Origin: Isoetes taiwanensis
Taxonomy: Eukaryota; Streptophyta; Lycopodiopsida; Isoetales; Isoetaceae
Reading direction: 5' to 3'
Length of the DNA stretch: 64,000 nucleotides
Assembly: GCA_021234155.1 (NCBI GenBank)
Contig: JAJEKV010000077.1
Coordinates: forward strand, 3,190,472 to 3,254,471
The notes beneath the pieces are model-generated. The model saw only the letters and a list, made by a program, of their open reading frames with translations. It had not been told where the DNA came from and did no database searches. This document shows, one piece after another, positions 24,225 through 35,660 of this stretch (within the stretch, counting starts at the first letter, position 1; each line of letters begins with the position of its first letter). The position numbers and the translations under genes were made by a program.

Positions 24225-24581
24225 AAACTGTTTGCCAAATCTTCAAAAGCTGAAATGGGGTGGGGCTAGGGCTGAGGAGTTCTGGCCATGTTCGACGAAG
24301 TTTGTGCTGCTGTTTCGAAATGGGGAGGGGCATTTTTTCCAAGCCCGAAAGGCAATTACACGTGTCATACATATAGGATACATGTCACGAAATCGTGCAC
24401 CTCGGGTTAGGTAACCCGCTAATATTTTTTTTTTTCAGAAAAAAAAAGCCTAACGTTTTGTCCACGTCGCACGTATTATATCCACCTTTTATTTATGGTG
24501 CCTCGCTGGCATCTATGACTCAGCAAGGTTAAAAAGAAGCTTCTACCAAAAAGAAGCAAGGTTACCTCCGCTGACACGCCA
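24225..24581. promoter_or_regulatory. Candidate shared promoter region between divergent small gene and DLST
   Basis: A gap of 357 bp separates the ATG of the leftward frame from the DLST ATG. It contains a T/A homopolymer patch near 24427-24448. No TATA element is convincing. A bidirectional role is inferred from gene orientation alone. Confidence 0.35.
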
Positions 24582-27500
24582 ATGGCAGCCTTGCTGGGGC
24601 GAGGGCGCGCGGCGGCTTTGGCCTTTTCTCGGAGACATAATAGGTTTAAAACCTTTTGCTATGCATCTTCTACATCTTGTAAGCTGGAGCAGCCTGCATT
24701 GAACGAGAATTCAAGTGTGAGTTTCTAGTAAAATTTCTCTGTTGTACGCACTTGTTTTGATGTACTGAGCATGTCTAGGACTCTATCTTGTTGCCTTTTT
24801 AAGTACTTGTTTGATTGATCACTCAGTTTCTTATATCGATCTTGGAGTCACAGTGAAGAAGCTGCATTTCTAGGGCCGAAATTTAAAATTTAGGTTGTAT
24901 CTATATTGCAACAAATAGGATATATGATCCAGCTTATTGGCACGTATTTTATTTGCACAGGATGGCAGTCAACCATCTTGGACTCTGTATGAGGGCGTGT
25001 ATTTTTTGTTAACATAAACCTGCACAGTTGTGTATTCCAAAACTGACTTCAAGGTTTCTAATGACGCTGTAGTTTGTGGTCATCTTTGCACTTTATTCTA
25101 TACCAGCTTGTGTCATAATTGTAAATTGCAATGTGGACTAAGAATACTTGTGTATTCATACATCACGTTGGATTACGATTGTGTGGTTTTGAACTTTATT
25201 GGAGAGAACATAAGTAACTAATTGTGTCTCTATTGACCTGCAGTCAATGTACGAGAGAATCCTTCCTTTTTCTAGAACGTACAATACTTCCTCCTCATTT
25301 CCTGGTATTTATATGTAACTCCTTCCCTGTTAGGTGGTTTTGATATTTGTGCTCTTCTTCTTATGATGGTTTGTATTTCATTTACCTTACAGCTTTTCTC
25401 AATGGAAAATACAGGTGCCTTTCACATTCTTCATTCAAGATACTGTATGGGGCTGACTATGCCACATATATGCAGGCTTAACGAGATGTTTTTCTTCTTG
25501 CAGACATCCTCAGAAACTGATCCCAGAAGTGAGATACTTTGCATCAGGTGCAGGTATGTAAGTTGTGCAGAAAATCTGCACTGCTTGCTTTGTTTCTTTC
25601 GGGGGGTTTAGGGCTTGTTCTTAATTGAAATTTCAAGGAAGGAAGTATAAATTGCTGCATGGTCTTCTTGTATGGACTGATTATTAACCTTGAGAAATGT
25701 ACATGATACCCAGCAAGCCCTGACATTTCAGCTAGTGTACCTAGTCAAATTACTCTATCTATCTACTTGACCAGTCTTTGTTCAACTTTGAGCAGTTAGA
25801 ATGACATTTCATTTTTCTGATGCCCATGAAAGTCGTCTGTTACATTGTGAAATGTCTTGACGACCCTTTTTGAGGTTATTCTAAATGTGGCAGATGGGAC
25901 AGTTGATGTACTAGTGCCACCCATGGGCGAATCGATAACAGATGGGACTGTTGCAGCCTTTTTAAAAAGTAAGATCTACTGCATGCCTGAATGTATATTG
26001 AGCATGACTTCACTCTGTACTTCAGATTAATGTTCCAAATCTACAGAGCCTGGGGAGTCTGTGGCAGCGGATGACATTATTGCACAAATTGAAACTGACA
26101 AGGTGGTTCACGAATTTCATTCTCTCGTGCTGCCTGTTCTGTCAGTATGATATTTAAAATGTCTGATTGCAATTTTTGCAGGTCACAGTGGATGTCCGTA
26201 CCCCTGAAGGTGGCGTTGTTGAGCAGGTGTGTTCCAATCAAGGAGTCACATCTTGCATTCATTTCATAGATATAGATGGTTACAAAATGCAATTTGTCTT
26301 TGCAGTTATTGTTCAATGTTGGGGACACGGTACAACCAGGGCGGAAGATTGCTGTTGTAACCAAGGGGGAAACTGCCTCTGCCACGGTCACAGAAAAAAC
26401 AGAGCCTGTTGGAACAGAACCTCAGCCTTCTGTTTCATCAGCGCCCCCATCCCCACCGCCAAAGTCCTCTGAACCTAAACCTCCTCAAATCCCAGTGGAA
26501 ATGAAGGCAAGGCATCCTGCTGCGTCAGAACCAATTCTCCCTCTCAAGGATAAAGAAAGAAGGGTAGGCTACATAATGCATGGATACTTCAGGTCAATGA
26601 TTAATTTCTCATGACTGTACTTCAGGTCCCAATGACGCGGCTTCGGAAACGAGTTGCTGCACGGCTAAAGGATTCACAGAATACCTTCGCTCTGCTTACC
26701 ACTTTCAATGAAATTGATATGTATGTGCACTCTATTTTGATGTCCTTTGAGAAGAAGCCTTTTTCACTTAACAAACAGAAGGAAAATAGCAGGGAAGCTT
26801 ATGCTTCAGAACCATATCTAGGATGGCTAAAATTGATATTGTAAGGTTCTATGTTTCTTGCAGGACAAATTTGATGCAGTTGAGGTCAAAATACAAGGAT
26901 GCCTTTCAAGAGAGGCATGGTGTAAAGTTGGGTTTTATGTCTGCATTTGTAAAGGTGAGCTGTAAGGATTTTGGATAAACTGCATGATCTTTTGGGATCT
27001 TATGAAGATTATGCCATCTTCTATGTTATTTTTCAGGCAGCTGTCAGTGCATTGGAGCAGCAAGCTGTTGTGAATGCAGTAATTGATGGTGATGACATAA
27101 TATACAGGGACTATGTGGATATAAGCATTGCTGTTGCCACCCCTAAGGTTTTGCTGTGTGGGAAATTAGGGAACCTTTTTATGTGATGCATATCTGACAT
27201 TGCATTTGTTTGATATAGGGACTTGTGGTACCTGTGATCCGAGGTGCAGATAGATTGAATTTTGCCGAAATTGAAAAGACAATTGCAGATCTAGGAAGGA
27301 AGGCCAAGGATGGTACAATATCCATTGATGACATGGCTGGAGGAACGTTTACTATTTCAAATGGTGGAGTCTATGGAAGTGTGTTGAGCACTCCAATCAT
27401 TAACCCACCTCAGGTTTGTACAGTTCTTCCTTTTTAAAGTTTGGTTTGTCTTATTTACTATCTCCATCATAATCTCAGGTTTGTACAGTTGTTCCTTTTT

Positions 27501-27792
27501 AAAGTGCTTGTCTTATTTACTCTCTCCATAATATGGCAGTACAGTTCTTCCTTTAGAATTTGGCTTGTCTTATTTGCTCTTTCCTTGCTATATTTTGCAG
27601 TCAGCAATCCTTGGGATGCATAAAGTTATTTCTAGAGCTACTGTGATTGGTGAGAACATTGTACCAAGGCCAATCATGAATGTTGCACTTACATATGACC
27701 ATCGTCTTATTGATGGAAGAGAGGCTGTCCTTTTCTTGTCCCGTATCAAGGATGTTGTAGAGGATCCAAGTCGATTACTTCTTGATGTCTAA
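24582..27792 (+). CDS. DLST: Dihydrolipoyllysine-residue succinyltransferase, E2 of 2-oxoglutarate dehydrogenase (mitochondrial)
   Basis: The enzyme transfers the succinyl group from lipoamide to CoA in the TCA cycle. Eleven exons with GT-AG borders join in frame: 24582-24716, 25514-25553, 25894-25968, 26047-26102, 26182-26226, 26306-26563, 26626-26720, 26864-26954, 27037-27147, 27219-27413 and 27601-27792. The total is 1,293 nt, or 430 residues plus stop. The N-terminus ([18 protein letters not shown]) is a mitochondrial presequence. The lipoyl domain follows ([20 protein letters not shown]; lipoyl-lysine motif ETDKVTVD), then a Pro-rich linker. The catalytic domain begins [18 protein letters not shown], has [11 protein letters not shown], and ends with the catalytic DHRLIDG. 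No E3-binding domain is seen between linker and core, as is usual for plant DLST. The least certain boundary is the exon 2 acceptor: an AG 13 bp upstream (exon start 25501) also exists but would break the frame. Confidence 0.95.
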
Positions 27793-28262
27793 TGAGTATT
27801 CCCTGGGATCATGCATAGCAAACCTGTTGATAACCCAGGTTTTGAAACTCCAAAAGAAATATGCCAATAGGTTGGTTGTGGTTTGCTTTCTTCTACGTAA
27901 GGAAGCATCCACGATTGCAGTGATGTTAATAAGATAATAGGCTGCTCCCAACTCTTTATGAGCACCTTTTTGACCCATTCATTTCTTTCTTTTGGCATAA
28001 TCTTTCATTTATACTGCCATGGGAAGCACTTGAATTGGATTATACCATTCATTTAATCCCGGGGGAAGTCTGTTATGCACAAAATAATATCGGACAGACT
28101 TGCATCAGTTATATTGCTCTATTGTTGGCCTAAACGAGATGAAATGTAAATCTTCTGAAAATATTTTAGTGGCATGACTGGTTCAAATAAGTGCCAAACT
28201 CACGAATTTCATAATGCCCAACAATTTGAAGAACCAAGGAGTTCCCCCTAGGTTGTACGGTT
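27793..28262. other. DLST 3' UTR and flank
   Basis: This AT-rich sequence after the DLST stop likely includes the 3' UTR. Nothing else is supported. Confidence 0.5.
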
Positions 28263-28270
28263 ACTTTGCA

Positions 28271-29850
28271 GGGCTCGAAAATAGCAACATCTCTAACCCG
28301 CTTGGCATTTGAGGCTACCCGAAAAAATATAAGGAAATTTCTAAAAATGCCTTTGTATTTTGCAATAATTGTGAAAATTCTCTTATATTTTTTGTTATTG
28401 TCAAAACCCTTGGAGTATATCTGTGCGGTGAAGTCCGGCGATCCAGTTCCATCTCCGTCCACTCCATTCCTTCTACATGCCTTTTCATCTCCTCAGCCCA
28501 TTCCATCTCCAATTCCAATCTCCCATTCCAATCTGAAATAGATTTTGCACATAATTTGTGATTCTTTCCTCAGCCTCCCATCCCATTTCTGTGATTATTT
28601 CCTCAGCCTCCCATCCCATTTTTAACATCCCAAGCTTTTTTTATTTTGGCCGCAGCTGTTTTCATTTTGGCCGTTCCCAAAGGAGGAAGCCAAGGATCCA
28701 ACCATGGATATCGAGAGTGTCAGCGTGAGCCTCGACATAATAAGATCCTCCACAATTCTTCGCATCACTGGCTGTGGAAGAAGCTTTTCCCAAGCTTTCG
28801 AGCAATCTAAGCATCGGTTCTGGATCCTGTGACTACCATCTATTCATAGCAGCTACTTCAACAGATTTGGAAAACTACTTCTATGATCAATTGCTTATGG
28901 GTCCACTTCTGAAGATATAACTTCATCCTGGAGTCCTTGTCAAAGCTCCATTTTTCATAACTTCATCCTGGAGTCTTAGTCCTTGTTAAAGCTCCATTTT
29001 TCTTCTGTCACTTGAAGTATCCTCCACAAGGATGTCCCAACCTTGAAATAGCGATTTATAAGTGGAATTGCAAAGGACACCCTAGCAGAAGACCGATTAC
29101 AAAGTTTATATTCTTCTATAAAATGTATTGAAAAGATTGTCCACAGCCGTCTTGCCTGAGAAGCAAAATGGAGTGCCCTGGCCATCATACTGTGCACGGC
29201 ATTGGCATTGTTTTATTTTTCCAACTCGGACATCTTTCTGCCCCTTTCCAGAGAGGCCACATGTTCCATTTCTTGCTCTAAATCTGGCATTCCAGTCTTT
29301 TAATAGGTATCAACTGCTTCTTGATTTGTTTATCACTAAACAAAAAAGATATTATTTCTCTCATCGAAGCTGAATACCAAATCAATGAGGCAAAAGAACA
29401 GAGAGTAGCATATCATATGGGATCTTTGGGAAGACCACCTTTATTCGGCACCCCTCACCGGAAAACAAGCCAGAAACAGAAAAAATTACAAAACACATGG
29501 CCAAGAAAATATTTAAACTATTGAAAAACACTCCAAAAATAGGGGCAACAACTTTTCCGGCCTGTTTTCTGGTGTATTTGGGGGGGGGGATAAGGAAGGC
29601 TACTCGATCTTTCTATACAGTAAAAAAATTAGAGGCTTTTTGATAATTAAAATACAAGGCATTTTCACAATTCTTGCAATATATAAGGGCATTTTTAAAA
29701 TTTTTCCAAAATATACGTTAGTGCATTTTTTTAGTGTATTTTACTGGAAGTTTTCTATTTTTTTGGTCGGAAAATTGCCAATGGGATGATTGGAATTTAA
29801 GAGAAATGGGTGGATTTTTTAGGGGCCGAACTACCCTATTTTCAAGCCAT
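28271..29850. mobile_element. Small hAT-like repeat (about 200 bp), split by a Mutator-like insertion
   Basis: The left end ggGGCTCGAAAATAG (28271 on) is mirrored by CTATTTTCAAGCC at about 29836-29848. Near-identical 8-bp flanks (actttgca at 28263, gctttgca at 29851) would be a hAT-sized target duplication. Removing the insert at 28332-29707 leaves a contiguous sequence matching 48497-48700. It has no coding capacity. The superfamily call is tentative because the two outermost TIR bases disagree. Confidence 0.55.
28332..29707. mobile_element. Mutator-like element (MULE) with long TIRs, non-autonomous
   Basis: Inverted repeats of roughly 65 bp form the ends. The left reads ggaaatttctaaaaatgcc and later aattgtgaaaat; the right, reversed, reads ggaaaaattttaaaaatgcc and later aattgtgaaaat. 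An 8-bp duplication AAAATATA lies on each side (28324-28331 and 29708-29715). Long degenerate TIRs with 8-9-bp duplications are typical of MULEs. The 1.25-kb interior has no transposase. It contains a CT-rich stretch (28450-28630), a frame beginning MDIESVSVSLDIIRSS at 28704, and a minus-strand frame at 28976-29197, neither recognised. A Pack-MULE origin is possible. Confidence 0.8.
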
Positions 29851-29858
29851 GCTTTGCA

Positions 29859-30349
29859 AGAACAGATGTTGCAATATTTCCATGCATCCTACATGGCATA
29901 GAGAATACTACCATGTATGTCACCACGTTTTTGTACACTCTATCAATTGTTATAAGTGTGATACACACCCGCCTTCAAGTTAACAAAAGTTTAGTTAGCA
30001 CCATTTTTTAAGATAATTTTGAACTTTTAACAAAAGCACCACTTTTAAGCTAGCATTGGACAAATGTCATTTAATATTTTTTTCTTAAATGAAAATAGCA
30101 CTTTGTTCGGTTAAGTTAGCAAATTAACACAAAATTAACTCAAACAAAAAATATACTAAAAGTTAAAGTGATCTTTAAGGCTAGTTAAACTATTTTGACC
30201 TGTAGTCTACTATAAATTTTTCTCGATGTGCCATTTGGGCTAATTAAAGGTAACTTAATGAGGCATGTATGATCATGTTCTCGTTAGGTCGGTATTTGGG
30301 GTTGTTGGAAAGCTCTTTGAGCACTCCCTCCAGTGGTGCTTAATCTTTT
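29859..30349. other. Intergenic, 5' side of chromovirus remnant
   Basis: I see nothing recognisable. It contains AT-rich direct repeats of a gttagca(c)-type motif. Confidence 0.45.
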
Positions 30350-31690
30350 CAGAGATTGGCCTATTGGGACAGACTGTTCAACTCTGAAAACTACGGCCTC
30401 CTTTCCATGGAGATGACAAGATCCAGTCGCAGCACTTTAAACCATTCTTTTGGTAATTCTAGCGTGGTACATGGTGGAATTGGAAAAGAATCAGCAGACG
30501 AAGACAGAACAACTTCGAATTCCAGGAGCGTTAGAGCCATTGCCAGTGTCAAATGGGAAGTAATAAGCATGGACTTCATAATAGGGCTTCTAAGAACCAT
30601 AAGGGGCAAGGATGCCTTAATTGCAGTAGTCGACAAGTTGTCAAACATGGCGCATTTTGTGCCATGCAGACCACCTGATACCTGCGATTGATAACTGCAG
30701 TTGTTCACAAAGGAGATCTTCCGACTCCATGGAATGCCAAGGGAGATAATCTCTGATAGGGATTCGAAGTTCATGAGTGCATTTTGATAAGACCTCTTCA
30801 CCACCATCCAGATGAAGCTATCGATGAGCACGACATATCACCTTCAGACGGATGGCCAGACGGAGCGTAGGAATCGGATACTTGAAGATATGTTGAGGAA
30901 TTACGTCTAGAACAAGCAATCAAAGTGGGATGATTACATTCACTTGATGGAGTTTGTACACAATAGCACCAAGTAGGAGTAATCTCAAGTGTCGCCATTC
31001 ATGATCAACTACGGCTACCAACGCTTGATCCAAGACACTTGGGACAATCCTATGTCCAAGATAGAAGTATCCCAGCAGATACTAGCCGACATGCAACAAT
31101 TGATGGAGGAAGTGAAAGGATATCTTCTAGTAGCAAGGAGCCGGCAGAAGAGCATAGCCGATAAGCACAGAACAGTAAGAGAGTTCCAAATAAGGGACAA
31201 CGTATAGCTAAAGATCAAGGTTAAACAAGTGAAGCTCCGCATTGGCAATTGCAAGAAGGTTGCTCCAAGATGGGCTGGGCCATTCAGATAACCAAAAGGG
31301 AGTAGGTAACCAATCCTATAAGTTGATCCGCCAAAGACACCTCAAAATCCATAGGGTCTTCCATGTAAGTCTCCTGAAGAGGCACACTCCTAATCCAAAG
31401 GAGGTATTGGAGACAACAGATTATTCGAAATGACAGACGACCAACTTGAGATCGTCCCAGAAGTTCTTCTTGACAAGTCCTACAAGAAAATAAGAAGATC
31501 CCAATTTTTCCAATACTTAGTGAAGTGGACACACTTACCTGTGGAAGATGCTACGTGCGTACTACTATCAGATTTGAAGAAGCAGTACCTTTAATTCATG
31601 GAGAAATGCAAAGGTCGACTCGTCACCGAAGTAGTCGACACAGAACCGATACGTGAGTGTGAGGTAGATTAAGAAGTCTACTTCCGTCGC
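30350..31690 (+). mobile_element. Ty3/gypsy chromovirus integrase and chromodomain remnant
   Basis: The integrase core starts near 30540 (WEVISMDFIIGLL, then VVDKLSNMAHFVPC), with [15 protein letters not shown] near 30725 and TDGQTERRNRILEDMLRNYV near 30850. The C-terminal part includes ADKHRTVREFQIRDNV and HRVFHVSLLKRHTP. It ends in a chromodomain (EIVPEVLLDKSYKK, FFQYLVKWTHLPVEDAT) at about 31440-31590. A chromodomain after integrase defines chromoviruses. Several in-frame stops and one frameshift mark it as dead. RT, RNase H and gag are absent upstream, so the element is 5'-truncated at or near 30350. Confidence 0.9.
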
Positions 31691-32307
31691 CACGGAAGTA
31701 GACGAAATTGAGAGATAAGAGGTCATTTAGTTCATGCATTGATAGAAAAGCATCTCTAATCAATGCCTACTACGGGGAGGACGCCATCCTCCACGCCAAG
31801 GGCGACGAAAGGTGTAGGCATGAGCGATCATTCTAGGCATTATAGGGCACTATCTCCACGACCACGATGGAAGAAACATCCTCTTCCTACGCCGGGAGAT
31901 TAGTCTTGCATCCATATAGTTAGTTAAGTGTAATTAAATGGGTGTCCCCTAATAACCAACATTATAATAAATAAATGTGTACTAACATATGTAGTGTTGG
32001 ACCTGCAGGCCAATAGGAGAATCTAGCGGCAGGAGACTTGCGACACATATTTTGTCATAATGTGTCGCAAGGAGACCAAATGGACCTTTAAATCATAAAA
32101 TTTTAAAAACTCTGTGAATGATAAAGTGTGCAAATTATAAAAGTTTTATGAATGTTAGAAATCACCTTACTATAGCATGTTATGGAACAAGGGATGTGAT
32201 TATAATTTTTTTGTTATAATATGAAATATGTTGTCGGGATCATGCAGGTTTTCAAGATGGAGAGACTCGTGATGCTGCGAACAACATCAATTCAGGTGGG
32301 GATATTG

Positions 32308-33705
32308 TGACGTTCCAGTATAATATATGGTACGAATACATATATTATACTGCCACGCCACTTGTACATGTCACCTTGATGACATGTACTTGAAAACCGT
32401 AAAGGGTTGCACCCTAGAGGGCAACCTCTTATGTCACACATGTCTATAAACATATGCATTTAACCCCTTTGCCACATGGCAAAACCCCATATGTTTTTTA
32501 GCCCAAAACCTAAAAGGTCATGTAAAAAGAACAAAAGGGAAAACCCTAAACCTTTTCCATTTTCGCATTTTGGTTCGGTCAAGCCAAGCTGCTAATTCAC
32601 ATTGCCAGACGCTGCCAAGCCGTTCTTGAACAACAGATTCTCAAGGTTCAGTCGCCTTCGACCCAAGTAAAGGCATGGATGCGATTCGAGGTGTGGGAGC
32701 AAGCCAGGGATCAAGTAAACAGTGATTCTGTTGTGCAATCCCGACTTTTAATCCGACAATGAGCTAGGTTAGCATGTTAGATTAGCCTTAGCAGCCTTAT
32801 AGATTCTGAGATCACAAGCCCTAACAGAGGAACCTAACCATGTATGTTTAGGTAGATAGATTAGATGCTATTTTGTATTTCAGTTTTATGTGATGATGTT
32901 CTATTCTATGTGCACTCCTGTGTATTGGGAAGGGGGATAGAGACCTTGAAAGCTTCATTAATTGATGTATCTAGATAGCCTCATTAATTCCCAATTTATG
33001 CAGCCTGTGCATAAGAGCCCACCTGGCTGTGGGTGGCGGGGCTAGACTGATGGATAAGGAGGACATGTCCCATTGCAGATCGATCCCTCTGGTGTGTAAA
33101 GCCCACCAGTGATCTTAGCGGGCTAGGCCTAATGGCTCGCCACTGCGTGTGGGCAAGGCATGGGCTCGACACCCCTTGGGTGATGCTTCACCTTCAATGA
33201 GGTTCATGTCGTAGATGGGCAGTGGCCCTCTAGCCCTCGAACATGGTTTTTTCATTTTGGCAGTATCATACGAGGTTGCTCCACGATTGCAGGTTCTAGA
33301 TTCATTTCTTCAAAATGAAGCATCCATGGCTTCTCAACGACTCTCTATTCGTCTGGGATGCCAAGGGAGATAATCTCTGATAGGGATCGAAGTTCATGAG
33401 TGCATTTTGACAAGACCTCTTCACCACCATCCAGATGGTGACGTTCTTACACATGTATGCTATGGTGAGTCACCCTTCGAGATGGAGCTATTTCTATTTG
33501 ATGTCATATGCTCATGTTTATTTATGCTTCCGCAGCTAGGACGGTCTCGAGGGAAGACGAGATAAATGACACGTCCATTCTTCCTCATCGATTCCTTGCC
33601 AATGGTTTGTTGTAAGGTGGACAGCCTCTATCAACTTGGTTCCCAGAGGGATGAACTCTGGCTTCTGATACAATGGGAGCATCGTAGACGAAGTAGGGGA
33701 CGTCA
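32308..33705 (+). mobile_element. Chromovirus 3' LTR belonging to the 30.35-kb remnant
   Basis: A polypurine-like ggtggggatat tract precedes TGACGTTCCAG at 32308. The LTR ends ...ggggacgtca at 33705, so the ends form a short inverted pair TGACGT/ACGTCA. It matches the LTR at 5297-7078 over most of its length, including the gtgcataagagcccac block (about 33006). The spacing from the chromodomain stop (about 620 bp) fits a 3' untranslated internal region. It differs from the other LTR at 33240-33440, where foreign sequence is present. Confidence 0.85.
33353..33437 (+). repeat. Integrase-derived segment embedded in the 3' LTR
   Basis: This stretch (gatgccaagggagataatct onward to caccatccagatg) is nearly identical to integrase coding sequence at about 30733-30813. 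It includes the same defect, gcattttga, where an intact integrase would have a Trp codon. The LTR at 5297-7078 lacks it. Confidence 0.88.
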
Positions 33706-33898
33706 CAAGTAATTTGCTAGACAATGACAACATGATCAAATGAAATACAACACATGAGCATCAGAAGCAAAGAACATAGCCAAAATACCAAAACATCATA
33801 ACCATAGCTCCGAAATAATGGAAAGCTCAACCAAACTATATGCACGATTTCATTGCGAAACATGCCCAACAGCTCACATTTCGAGCTTATGAACTGGA

Positions 33899-33935
33899 CT
33901 AAAAACCCCGCCCTTTCGGGTTTTTGGGGAAAACC
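33899..33935. repeat. GC/AT hairpin motif shared with 52686-52705
   Basis: The sequence aaaaacccc, gccctttc, gggtttttgggg can fold on itself. A similar sequence lies in the 3' part of the minus-strand LINE near 52.69 kb, with matching flanks (gga.taaaaaccccgccc and ggg.aaaa.cc). Confidence 0.6.
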
Positions 33936-34628
33936 ATGAAGATAAAAAAATGGACTAAGAGTGATATAACCGATGAAGGTAAAATCTGAACAAGCAGCCA
34001 TAACGGCCTCTATGCGCAGATACAAATGCTAAGCATCAACATTGCCAACTCCAAAAGGGAAAAAAAATCAAAGGACCTCAAAAAATCTTTGAGAATCATG
34101 TTGACATACTCCCAAAGTATCTCAACTGCTAAAAAGAAGTAGACGATCTGGAAAAAATAGACTCAAGCAAAAGGAAAACGGTTAAGTCTTTGTTAGCATC
34201 CTAGAAAAGGCTCAAATGGAACTCTAAAAATGCCAAAAATAAAAAGACGCCAAAGACGCCCCAAAATCACCCTCATCTGCAAAAAGAGAAATGGATCTAG
34301 CAAAAAGAAAAACAAAAATCCTTCAAAATAGTAAGCATCCCTAAAGAAGAATTCAATTTGACAAAGATCATCCAAAAAATGTCCAACACATCGGAAAAAA
34401 AAAAAACTAAGTAGTCTCTAAGACTGGGGAAGAACATCCAACTAGCCAGGAATAACCATCTGCAAAACTAGTCAGGGAAGAACATCTGCCCCTATCTAGA
34501 TTAAACTTTCGACATCATAAACAGCTTAGTCAAGAAAAGATGCAAGAAAAATACGTGTATGCTCATAAATCAACGTTATTGCAAAGAACAACAAAACCCG
34601 AATGAGGGCTCCGAGGGAGGGAAAACTC

Positions 34629-34785
34629 GAAGCACAAGAAAGACAAATTGAAACGCCATGGGAAGGTAGATGAGAAGAACCAAAAAGTGAAGTAATATAT
34701 AGAGAAACAAAAAGGTGCAAGAAAAAGGTCCGAAGTTATTTTCTTTTTCCAAGAATGATGGTTCTATGTAGATATAGAACCATTG
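34629..34785. repeat. Dispersed repeat copy A (pair with 40073-40258)
   Basis: It contains aacaaaaaggtgcaagaaaa, ttccaagaatgatg and a near-perfect palindrome at 34760-34781 (ggttctatgta, then gatatagaacc). Copy B has the same blocks in the same order and orientation. Confidence 0.85.
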
Positions 34786-34950
34786 GCGCTTTTTGAAGAC
34801 TAAAAAAATCATTTCAAGGCGAAAGAAGAGGAACACTCTATCTCATCAACAAAGAAATGAAAAAACCCCAAAGTGTTTCGAATGACACTCCATCACATCA
34901 TCGAGAAATAAAAAGCCATAAAGTGCATGGCAACACCGAGTGTATGGAGT

Positions 34951-34996
34951 GAGAGAGAGAGGGGGAGGGGAGGGAGGGAGGGAGGGAGAGAGAGAG
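34951..34996. repeat. Polypurine microsatellite (GA)n/(GGGA)n
   Basis: A (GA)n run is followed by GGGA units and another GA run. Purine strands of this kind can adopt triplex or G-rich structures. Confidence 0.95.
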
Positions 34997-35412
34997 GTTG
35001 CCCACATGGTCGGCGATGAGAGGCACGAGAGACAATTTTAAGCGAGAGACGACGAGAGAAGGGCGAGAGTGGGGTCTTCCCACTCTCGAGTTTGAAAGGG
35101 AATTCGCCCCAACGGTTGTTAGGGGCATCCGCATTGGCTTTAGGTTGTTAAGGGAGTAGCGTCTTTTGCCCATGATTTTTTAGAGTTCTCGCCCATGATT
35201 TTTCAGATTTTGTCGCTTCAATCTAATAAGATGAGCCTAATAAAGCTTAGAAATCGTAAGTTTGTTGATTGTGGAAGTTGTTCTCAAGCCTCTTTTGCTT
35301 CTGAAAAGCATGTCTAAAAAAAAACCGGCAATATATCTTTTTTTTTTTTTTGCGTAACTAGCCTTGTTAACCTATGAGTTATTATCTCTCACAGTCTCTC
35401 GTCCATATACGT

Positions 35413-35456
35413 ATAAAAATTGTCTCTTTCCCATATAGCGCGGAGACAATTTTTAT
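35413..35456. repeat. Inverted repeat, 14-bp perfect arms, 16-bp loop
   Basis: ataaaaattgtctc (35413-35426) pairs with gagacaatttttat (35443-35456). Function is unknown. Confidence 0.85.
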
Positions 35457-35476
35457 CGATCATGTGGCCAACCTAA

Positions 35477-35532
35477 GAGAGAGAGGGAGGGAGGGAGGGA
35501 GGGAGGGAGGGAGGGAGGGAGGAGAGAGAGAG
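35477..35532. repeat. Polypurine microsatellite (GGGA)n flanked by (GA)n
   Basis: This is a second GGGA array about 500 bp from the first, again bordered by GA runs. Confidence 0.95.
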
Positions 35533-35660
35533 ATCTCAAAGAAGAATACAACAGATATTATTTCATGGGCAAATAGCTATCTACCTGACAGAAAGATGCA
35601 CTAGAAACCAATGATCTCATGCACAAGGATCTGGCAAATAGTCTACATGGCTAAAACAAA

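Noticed and set aside
5297-33705. The two chromovirus LTRs as the ends of one 28-kb element
   Set aside because: Both are preceded by the same polypurine tract and internal 3' stub, so both are 3' LTRs of separate insertions, and unrelated genes lie between them.
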